A DNA stretch of 30,007 bases, from the IMG/VR virus record IMGVR_UViG_3300039106_000669, positions 1 through 30,007 of that record; one strand, given 5' to 3'. The stretch comes from a virus. The position numbers and the translations under genes are program-made. Each line of letters begins with the position of its first letter. The stretch's first letter is position 1. Shown in pieces: positions 7,986 through 14,299 of this stretch. The notes beneath the pieces are model-generated. The model saw only the letters and a list, made by a program, of their open reading frames with translations, did not search any database and was not told where the DNA came from.

Positions 7986-8568
7986 AGTTAATAGTGATTA
8001 CAAGTCTACGGTCATGATGCTTGGGTTTGGTACTTGAATGGAACGACAATCCGTCAAATACACATACTCGATTTTTTACAGGCGCACATCTGGATATCAC
8101 ATTAAAATCAGTTTGTTCAGCATAATCCACAAGACGCTGGTTGTCAATTTGAGTGCCCACATCAGCTAATTTTTTATCATATACAATGGTATCGCCATCA
8201 CTGTCAGATACATAGTAACATGCAGTGATGTGTGGTGATAAGAAATCCACATGTGGCGCATTACAACTGTAATTGTCCTGATTGGCTGGTGTGAGAAACC
8301 CCACTCGAATTCGTAACAGTTTATCAATTGGCCTGTCGACTGCGTCAGCAATATGATATACTACTGGTTTAATAAAAGGATACCAGTTACTGGGTGTTGC
8401 GTTTTCGTCATAAGCCACATGTGCAAGCCCGCCATTTGTGCCGTAATTTTTAAAGGTGACATCATTCACGTAAAACCAGGGGAAGTTCCATTGTAGCAAA
8501 TCAAACTCCAATTGATTTGCATAACTAGGCGTCAGTAAATTATCAATTATTTTTGGCTCTAGCATCAT
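7969..8568 (-). CDS. 2OG-Fe(II) oxygenase
   Basis: A 199-aa 2-oxoglutarate-dependent oxygenase. Fe(II) ligands H106-x-D108 (APHVDFLSPH) and H177 (LSFHSSTKP) are present, with R187 or R188 as the 2-oxoglutarate ligand and the final strands RLVITINY closing the jelly roll. Residue spacing and the FDGLSFHS segment differ from the 243-aa oxygenase at 3475-4206, so this is not a recent duplicate. The double ATG at the start overlaps the end of the U32-like gene by 26 bases, and its stop overlaps the halogenase start. It sits between a candidate oxygen-independent hydroxylase family member and a halogenase, so a shared aromatic or peptide substrate is conceivable but not shown. Substrate unknown. 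Confidence 0.85.
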   Translation of the reverse strand: MMLEPKIIDNLLTPSYANQLEFDLLQWNFPWFYVNDVTFKNYGTNGGLAHVAYDENATPSNWYPFIKPVVYHIADAVDRPIDKLLRIRVGFLTPANQDNYSCNAPHVDFLSPHITACYYVSDSDGDTIVYDKKLADVGTQIDNQRLVDYAEQTDFNVISRCAPVKNRVCVFDGLSFHSSTKPKHHDRRLVITINYVPQY

Positions 8569-9805
8569 GTAACACCGTTGAATTCATTCGCATTTGCAAA
8601 GCACTGTCAATATCATCCATGCCAAATGTTCTTTCACATTCATGACAGTCCCAACACTGGCTGCGACAGTTTAGCAATAGTTTTTCCAACTTTTTGCCCT
8701 GGTCAGAAGACCAAACACCAGCGTGTGGTTTGTACGTGATGTGCCAGTCATTGGCAACCTGTCTAGTGTCAACCCATCCAGGAACCCAGTCATGTATTGG
8801 CCCAAGATTGTTATCATATATTTCGTGAAAATCGTTAGCATACACAGTCTGCTCAACAGTGCTATGTGGTTGCGTAAATTTACCAGTGCCACCGTAAAAC
8901 CAAGCAGCCTTTAGAAAGGGCAAATCTTTGGGGTCAGAGGCTGGCTGTGTCAATCGACCCGAGTACTTGAACACATCTACTAGATCAGCAAACTGTTTAA
9001 ATATTGCAGATGTTGAAGCTACCACGTTGATACCAGATCTGGGACTTAGTGCAAACTCAGGCACACTGCGCCAGGCATTACAACTGAGGTCAGCGGGTCC
9101 TGAAAAATATTCTGTGCTGACTACTTCGCCCACACTGTCATGTTCTTTCTTAAACGGACAATGGTAGATACACGCTTCAGCAATTAGTAAAATAGTAATC
9201 ACTTTCTTTTGTGGGTTTTTACTATTAAGATAATCCTGAGCACGTTTGATACGTTTGAGTTCTTTAAGATTCCTGTTGAGACTGCGATCCAAATTAATAC
9301 TGTTATACCCCAGATATGCCATGTCAATAAATTGCTGTGCATCTGCCACAATCTGATTGACTGTGCTTTTCCAACGCATGTCAGGGCATCTTTGTTGGAG
9401 CACACCCATACGCATCAAATGCTCCGAGCTCATGGTGCAACTACGCAAACCACGATCATAGTAGCTGCCAATCCACTCTACAAATTGTTCACGTATTTGG
9501 TCATGCCAAATTACTTCATGTGGTACTTCAATAGTATTAAAAGTCAGGCTGATTTCAACACCAGTTTCTTCCTGTAGCTTGAACAACCAGTCCACCTGAA
9601 TGTCGCTGGCTTCCACTCCCATGGGATTACCGCATCGCTTTTGTTTGCCTTCCCACTCGTAATAGAAAAACTTACCAAAATATATGTCATGAATATTGGC
9701 CAGATACCGTGGGTCGGCGTTTTTCATTAAATGGTAAAAGGTGTCGGCGTGCTCTCCGCGGAACCTATCAAAGTGAGCTATGGAGAATCTTTTGTTGAAA
9801 TTCAT
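8543..9805 (-). CDS. Peptidase U32-like TIM-barrel protein with Cys clusters
   Basis: A 420-aa protein that I read as a divergent member of the U32 (UbiU/UbiV/TrhP/RlhA-type) superfamily. Support comes from NSINLDRSLNRNLKEL (168-183), like the U32 barrel strand and helix that follow; EACIYHCPFKKEH (210-222), in the place of the U32 cysteine segment; SCNAWRS (241-247); and LVDVFKYSGRL (275-285), which parallels the U32 VDSFKIEGRM motif. Cysteines C212, C216 and C242, plus a C-terminal cluster C380, C384, C387 and C390, could bind an iron-sulfur cluster. Known relatives hydroxylate ubiquinone precursors or RNA rather than act as proteases, so a hydroxylation-type role is more likely than proteolysis. 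The start follows the 138-aa gene by 14 bases. The call is by motif memory; fold prediction would decide it. Confidence 0.6.
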   Translation of the reverse strand: MNFNKRFSIAHFDRFRGEHADTFYHLMKNADPRYLANIHDIYFGKFFYYEWEGKQKRCGNPMGVEASDIQVDWLFKLQEETGVEISLTFNTIEVPHEVIWHDQIREQFVEWIGSYYDRGLRSCTMSSEHLMRMGVLQQRCPDMRWKSTVNQIVADAQQFIDMAYLGYNSINLDRSLNRNLKELKRIKRAQDYLNSKNPQKKVITILLIAEACIYHCPFKKEHDSVGEVVSTEYFSGPADLSCNAWRSVPEFALSPRSGINVVASTSAIFKQFADLVDVFKYSGRLTQPASDPKDLPFLKAAWFYGGTGKFTQPHSTVEQTVYANDFHEIYDNNLGPIHDWVPGWVDTRQVANDWHITYKPHAGVWSSDQGKKLEKLLLNCRSQCWDCHECERTFGMDDIDSALQMRMNSTVLHDARAKNN

Positions 9806-9819
9806 AATAAATTGAAAAA

Positions 9820-10236
9820 TTATTGCGGGCTTGAGTTTGCATTAAGCCTTGTCAAATGCGCCTCATTCCAGGCAATCACCGCTTCAATGTCATCTTTTGG
9901 AATCTCTTGCTTGACGTTGCTGATATGAGTTACCCAGGGCCCTGTATTACTTATTGTACCAGTAGCTTGTATTTCTTTATATAACATGTCCAACTGGTCA
10001 CCAATTGACCCATATCCGATACCACGTGCCACTCGATAGGCGTTTTCGATAAAATCCTGTCGAGTGGTCATATCATTCTTTGTTACTGTACCGTCCTCAT
10101 TGTATTGATCAGCAGTAGTAGTACCGTCAGGAACATCTACCCAGCTAAATGCTGGATGTACTTCAAATTCTTCACCAGGGTTTCGAATTTCACAAATTCT
10201 ACCTGGTTCTCGTGAGTGTAATAGTGCTTTTAACAT
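9820..10236 (-). CDS. Phage protein of unknown function with SIGDQLDMLY motif
   Basis: A 138-aa soluble protein with no signal peptide or membrane segment. Residues about 71-84 (ARGIGYGSIGDQLD) followed by MLYKEI resemble a short motif (YPSIGDQLDALY-type) common in small proteins encoded next to tail-fibre genes in marine phages. I know of no established function for it. The N-terminal half is Asp/Thr/Pro-rich, and the C-terminal part (IEAVIAWNEAHLTRLN) is probably helical. It lies between the last glycine-rich adhesin (15-base gap) and the U32-like gene (14-base gap), so it could be a fibre-assembly factor or minor virion protein. AGGAA (10247-10243) serves as the ribosome site for the ATG at 10236. 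Confidence 0.7.
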   Translation of the reverse strand: MLKALLHSREPGRICEIRNPGEEFEVHPAFSWVDVPDGTTTADQYNEDGTVTKNDMTTRQDFIENAYRVARGIGYGSIGDQLDMLYKEIQATGTISNTGPWVTHISNVKQEIPKDDIEAVIAWNEAHLTRLNANSSPQ

Positions 10237-10251
10237 GTCTTTTTCCTGAAT

Positions 10252-11613
10252 TTATTTATAAGAGTACACGATAACCAATCCGCTTTCCCCTGGTGCGCCA
10301 GTGTTATCATATCCACCGCCGTCGGTCTGATTGCCTGGTCCACCAGAACCTGGGGCGCCATTACCAGCCACAATAATTTTCTTGGGCAGAGAGTTTGCAC
10401 CAGGCGACAAGTTAGTGTGGTCTCGTCGATGTGCCGCACCTCCACCAAAATATCCCCAACCACCACGCCCGCCAGGCCAGTGCCCACCTGAGTTGGTATG
10501 ACCGCTGCCAGCACCACCAGTGAGGTTCACTTGCCCGCCAGAGCCAGCGCCACCGTGTCCTCCCGAATGGTTAGAATAGGTATTGGCACCCCCGCCACCC
10601 GTTGCAGAGCAGTAAGAGCCAAAACTACTCGTGCCCCCGCCACCAGCCGCCGCATAATAACCCACTGCTGTTCCAGCCGCCCCAATAGTGACAGAGACTG
10701 ATGGCACACCAGTGACTGAGAAAAATCCTTCAGCAAAGCCGCCAGCACCACCCGATTCGCAATACCCGGCTCCACCACCGCCACCGCCAATCACTTTTGC
10801 ATGTACGATACTTGCACCTGGGTTATACCAGGTGCCTGAAGAAGCAAAGCTGTCCACTTTTATCAACTGTCCAAGATTCCTAGGTTGTGCGGCCATCTTG
10901 GTACCATCACTAAAAGTAACACCCTGGGTTTGCCCACCAACTGCCAACAAGTGATCAATACTGGGCTCAGATCCATTAACCAAATCAATTCTTGGCCAAT
11001 AAAATTCTATACGAGTGGTAGTGTCGGTGCAATAGTAGTGATACACTCGACTGCTGCCAGTGGTTGTGCCCGACTGCCACTTGCAATCATTTGGGATATT
11101 ACCAGCGTTGTTTCCAAGTTTTCCACCATTTCTGGTATAGTATCCTGAATCAGGATGTATTGTTGTGCCATTATAGTTAACTGGATAACAATGCCCCACA
11201 AACAAGTACCAGACGTTTTGAGTCAGGGAACCTGTGCCACGATAATCCCAGTATGGGTTTGAGTTAGCTGCGCCGTCACTTAAATGAGTAACAGCACCAG
11301 TGCTGGTCTGCAATCCAAAATAAAAGGTACCGCCACTTGTTGAGCTGGTGCGTTTGACCCAGACACTGAAACGATACAACTTGGTATTATCAATGCTTAT
11401 TTGACTGGTGTTCCAACCACCCGATGCATCATTGCCGCCAGTGGAGGTACATTGCCACACCATGGAAGTATTACCCCATGGATCTGTACCAAGATATCTG
11501 TTTTGTTCGTTTGCATCGCCGTTCGCGCTGAAAACACCCACGCCACCAGTACCCGCAGTCCATGTGGTGGGATCTAATAAGTTTGCGTCTGTTGAACCTA
11601 GTGTGATTGCCAT
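10252..11613 (-). CDS. Adhesin-like fibre tip protein, jelly-roll-like N-domain plus glycine-rich C-domain
   Basis: A 453-aa probable receptor-binding protein. Residues about 1-225 are rich in aromatic and polar residues (FSVWVKRTSS, WYLFVGHCYP, RIEFYWPRID) and look like a carbohydrate-binding jelly roll; the family is not identified. GVTFSDGTKM (231-240) is a short linker motif that recurs as GIIFSD in the 218-aa paralogue. From about residue 249 to the end comes a glycine-rich domain shared with the next two genes (AGYCESGGAGG at 282-292, FGSYCSATGGGG, GGHGGAGSGGQVNL) ending in a hydrophobic strand (LVIVYSYK). Glycine-rich tips of this general kind form polyglycine-II lattices in the gp38 adhesins of T-even phages such as S16. 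It starts 4 bases after the preceding stop, with no clear ribosome site. Confidence 0.75.
   Translation of the reverse strand: MAITLGSTDANLLDPTTWTAGTGGVGVFSANGDANEQNRYLGTDPWGNTSMVWQCTSTGGNDASGGWNTSQISIDNTKLYRFSVWVKRTSSTSGGTFYFGLQTSTGAVTHLSDGAANSNPYWDYRGTGSLTQNVWYLFVGHCYPVNYNGTTIHPDSGYYTRNGGKLGNNAGNIPNDCKWQSGTTTGSSRVYHYYCTDTTTRIEFYWPRIDLVNGSEPSIDHLLAVGGQTQGVTFSDGTKMAAQPRNLGQLIKVDSFASSGTWYNPGASIVHAKVIGGGGGGAGYCESGGAGGFAEGFFSVTGVPSVSVTIGAAGTAVGYYAAAGGGGTSSFGSYCSATGGGGANTYSNHSGGHGGAGSGGQVNLTGGAGSGHTNSGGHWPGGRGGWGYFGGGAAHRRDHTNLSPGANSLPKKIIVAGNGAPGSGGPGNQTDGGGYDNTGAPGESGLVIVYSYK
10253..10260 (-). promoter_or_regulatory. T4-type late promoter octamer TATAAATA (candidate)
   Basis: An exact TATAAATA, the T4 late -10 element, lies 17 bases before the 138-aa gene and could drive the leftward enzyme block. 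Caution: it also encodes the Tyr-Lys-stop end of the preceding adhesin. The expected transcript start (about 10247) falls on the ribosome site, leaving almost no leader. The match may therefore be fortuitous. Confidence 0.4.
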
Positions 11614-11617
11614 AATA

Positions 11618-12982
11618 TTATTTAAATGCGTAAACTACTACTGCGCCAGCAGGACCAGCTACGCCAGAACTACCGATTTCACCAATTCCGCCGCTGGCCC
11701 CACTACCAGGTGCAGGGCTAAAATTATCAGCGTTGTTGCCTCGAGTTTTTCCTCCTGGCCCACCAAAAAACCCGCCGCCGCCGGCTGCGGCTTGGCTATG
11801 TGAGCCGTGGTTGGCGTGGCCAGTGCCGCTACCACCCTGCAGATTTACTTGTCCACCAGATCCTGAGCCGCCGTGACCCCCAGCATGTGCTACAGTAGAG
11901 TTGGCGCCACCACCGCCAGTGGCTGACACCAATGCACCAAAACTTGTGGTACCACCAGTACCAGCAACTGCATAATAACCCACTGCCGAGCCACCGCCAC
12001 CAATGGTCACTGTATATGAAGCACCAGGGGTAACTGTGAATACACCTTCAGAAAAACCGCCTGCGCCACCTGATTCGCAATAGCCAGCTGAGCCGCCTCC
12101 ACCGCCCATTGCTTGTACTAAAATTTTTGTACAGTTGTGCGGCACATAGTATGTAAAGGTGCCCGCAGTTGTGTATGACATCACACTAACTGGTGTTCCA
12201 TAGTCTGAGGGCGTGGCTGACTGAACTAATGCTGTTGGGGTTGCACCCAATCTTGAAGCCACAGAGTTATAATTTTGAATTACTTCATTAGCTGACAAAT
12301 ATCTGTTGTAAATCTGAACGACGGCTATGTCTCCCCAATATTGGCTGGCATTGGATGGATCAGTCTGTACGGCATTGTTGTATGCACCGATACTACAAAT
12401 GCCGTGTTTGAATCTAGCATTGGCGCTGGTAATAGAACCCACCACTGTATCTGGTGTAGAATTTATACCTAGCGAATAATATGGACTGGTGTTGTTACTC
12501 CAGCGCCAGGTCATCATGACCCAATTGGATGTTCCGTAATTGGGTAAACTGGTCTGACTATAACCAGACACGTTAAATCCAGAACCATTACCACTGTCAT
12601 ACATACCAATTCTATTAGCACCCGATTCAATAATGACCTGGTGATCACCGCCAGTGCTCAGTCCACGAAACAGTGTTCTCCATTCTGCTGTGGAACTTTT
12701 AACTCTGGTCCAGACTATAGCAGTTAAGTCGCAGTTGTAAAACGCAAGGTCAGCGTCAGTTTTCTTGGCACACCCATAGCTGCCGTTAAAATCCATGTAA
12801 CCACCACTGCCACTGTTGTATGCAGTTGACAATACTGAAAAGTGATTGCCGCGACCGCTGAGATCGTACCAATTGGTACCAGTGCCGGGATAACTGGCTG
12901 GATTACCAGCGTCCAGATGCAATACTAACCCGTCAGACACGGGCGGTAATAAAATTCCTGATGAGTTAAGAGTCGTTGCCAT
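11618..12982 (-). CDS. Adhesin-like protein, LamG-type domain plus glycine-rich C-domain
   Basis: A 454-aa probable host-recognition protein. Residues about 15-245 read as a LamG/concanavalin-like jelly roll: GLVLHLDAGNPASY, WYDLSGRGNHF, MDFNGSYGC, then AVVQIYNRYLSANEVIQNYN at the end, which is the usual closing signature of LamG-like phage domains. The C-terminal roughly 185 residues are the glycine-rich domain shared with both neighbours (SAGYCESGGAGG, GGHGGSGSGGQVNL, ending GAVVVYAFK). Different N-domains on a common C-domain suggest domain shuffling among tip proteins. It follows the 218-aa paralogue by 8 bases. The ribosome site is weak. The likely role is binding a host glycan; the ligand is unknown. 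Confidence 0.8.
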   Translation of the reverse strand: MATTLNSSGILLPPVSDGLVLHLDAGNPASYPGTGTNWYDLSGRGNHFSVLSTAYNSGSGGYMDFNGSYGCAKKTDADLAFYNCDLTAIVWTRVKSSTAEWRTLFRGLSTGGDHQVIIESGANRIGMYDSGNGSGFNVSGYSQTSLPNYGTSNWVMMTWRWSNNTSPYYSLGINSTPDTVVGSITSANARFKHGICSIGAYNNAVQTDPSNASQYWGDIAVVQIYNRYLSANEVIQNYNSVASRLGATPTALVQSATPSDYGTPVSVMSYTTAGTFTYYVPHNCTKILVQAMGGGGGSAGYCESGGAGGFSEGVFTVTPGASYTVTIGGGGSAVGYYAVAGTGGTTSFGALVSATGGGGANSTVAHAGGHGGSGSGGQVNLQGGSGTGHANHGSHSQAAAGGGGFFGGPGGKTRGNNADNFSPAPGSGASGGIGEIGSSGVAGPAGAVVVYAFK

Positions 12983-12990
12983 ATATGTTT

Positions 12991-13647
12991 TTAAGTGTAT
13001 GCATAAACTACCACTATGCCATTCGATGCGGCAGTACCAGTTGTACTTAACCCACTAGCTGGGGCACCGCTGGCACCTGATCCTGGTGCGCCTGCACCAA
13101 CTTTGTCACCATGGTAATGGCGCACGCCATGTGAACCACCAAAGTACCCAGCACCGCCCTTGCCAATACCACCACTTCCCATACTGTTACCATGCCCAGT
13201 ACCAGAACCGCCATTTAACGATACTATACCAGCACCAGCACCTGGTGCTCCACCAGTATGACTTAAATTTTGGTTAGCACCATATCCACCTGTTGCAGAA
13301 CAATAGGATCCAAAACTACTTGTGCCACCATTACCAGCTGCCGCATAATATCCAACTCCAGCGCCACCTGCACCCACAGTGACGGTCACCGTGGAGTTGG
13401 GCGCCAATTCAATCAGCTGTTCTGCGTATCCACCAGCACCACCCGATTCGCAATAACCTGCTGATCCACCGCCAGCACCTTGTACTCGGACAAACACTCG
13501 ATTGGCAGTAGCTGGTTGTGTAAAAGTTCCTGAGGATGTGAAAGTGGTTACAGAGACCAGTTGGCCAGTATCAAGGCCGGTGCTGTATTTTTCTAAATTG
13601 GAATTGTCGGAAAATATAATGCCATTAGGGCCCATTGTAATAGCCAT
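12991..13647 (-). CDS. Short glycine-rich adhesin-like protein
   Basis: A 218-aa protein consisting almost wholly of the glycine-rich domain of the two following genes, preceded by a roughly 27-residue N-terminal piece (GPNGIIFSDNSN). Shared marks are SAGYCESGGAGGYAEQ, FGSYCSATGG and a final strand GIVVVYAYT. It lacks the large N-terminal carbohydrate-binding-like domain of its paralogues, so it may be the minimal form of the tip, a chaperone-like capping subunit, or an adhesin in its own right. It starts one base after the S74 gene stop, with GGAGAA upstream of the ATG, so it is tightly coupled to that gene. Confidence 0.75.
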   Translation of the reverse strand: MAITMGPNGIIFSDNSNLEKYSTGLDTGQLVSVTTFTSSGTFTQPATANRVFVRVQGAGGGSAGYCESGGAGGYAEQLIELAPNSTVTVTVGAGGAGVGYYAAAGNGGTSSFGSYCSATGGYGANQNLSHTGGAPGAGAGIVSLNGGSGTGHGNSMGSGGIGKGGAGYFGGSHGVRHYHGDKVGAGAPGSGASGAPASGLSTTGTAASNGIVVVYAYT

Positions 13648-13648
13648 A

Positions 13649-14299
13649 CTATTCTCCTTTACTACTGTTGATAAAGTCCTTAATGCCGTTTACTTCAACA
13701 CGGAGTTCTTTGATAGCCTCTGCCAGTAACGGCACCAATAGTTCATATTGCACGGTTAAATAATTTTCTCCAGACAGACTGGAACCATTGGGCCCAGCGT
13801 CAAATGGTGCGGGCTTGACTGCTTGTGGCAGTGCTCGTTGAACATCTTGTGCAAAGTGGCCCACACGCACTTCATAATTGTTGTATCCAAATTGTTCAGC
13901 CAACTGATTTTGTGTGTACAAGTACGCAGTCAGCATGTCAACACGGTCTAAAGCATTGTCAATGGTACCAACGACTGTTTTAAGACGTTGATCAGAATAG
14001 TATGCAGTAATGGCATTGGTTGCACGAATTTCACCAGTTGTACCAGATGCGGCTGTACCAATACCTAGCGAAGTTGTTTGGAATGTGCTACCAGCAACCA
14101 ATGCGCTGGGGAATGTACCAGCGCCAATGTCGGCAGCGGTTAATGTTACCGAACCAGTACGCCCAGCAACTGAGCTGACTGGGCTAGCAGTACTAACTGC
14201 ACCAGTCTTGTTCCAGGTGCTTGTAGTGGTACTGTATGTGTAACTGATGTTGTTAATTGTTGCTGTTTGCCCGTTTGTTGGGTTTGATGGAAAAGCCAT
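13649..14299 (-). CDS. Small tail protein with S74 (endosialidase-type) chaperone domain
   Basis: A 216-aa protein. The N-terminus (FPSNPTNGQ, ISYTYSTTTSTWNKTG) is a small beta module frequent in phage fibres, then GRTGSVTLTAADIGAG (46-61), another recurrent fibre motif. Residues about 100-216 form an S74 intramolecular chaperone domain: SDQRLK (102-107) contains the candidate self-cleavage Ser, followed by GHFAQDV (147-153) and YELLVPLLAEAIKEL (185-199), the usual C-terminal helix. S74 domains drive trimerisation of beta-helical fibres and then cut themselves off. Here the domain is on a short separate protein rather than at the end of the giant fibre. Its ATG shares one base with the stop of the giant fibre gene (TAATG at 14301-14297), with GGGAG upstream inside that gene. 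Confidence 0.88.
   Translation of the reverse strand: MAFPSNPTNGQTATINNISYTYSTTTSTWNKTGAVSTASPVSSVAGRTGSVTLTAADIGAGTFPSALVAGSTFQTTSLGIGTAASGTTGEIRATNAITAYYSDQRLKTVVGTIDNALDRVDMLTAYLYTQNQLAEQFGYNNYEVRVGHFAQDVQRALPQAVKPAPFDAGPNGSSLSGENYLTVQYELLVPLLAEAIKELRVEVNGIKDFINSSKGE

Noticed and set aside
11619-11626. TTTAAATA before the 453-aa adhesin as a late promoter
   Set aside because: It encodes the Phe-Lys-stop end of the previous gene, and the implied transcript would start at the ATG itself; most likely chance.
10252-13647. Diversity-generating retroelement acting on the glycine-rich adhesins
   Set aside because: No reverse transcriptase gene and no template/variable repeat pair were found in the window. 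The similarity between the three C-domains is explained by duplication.
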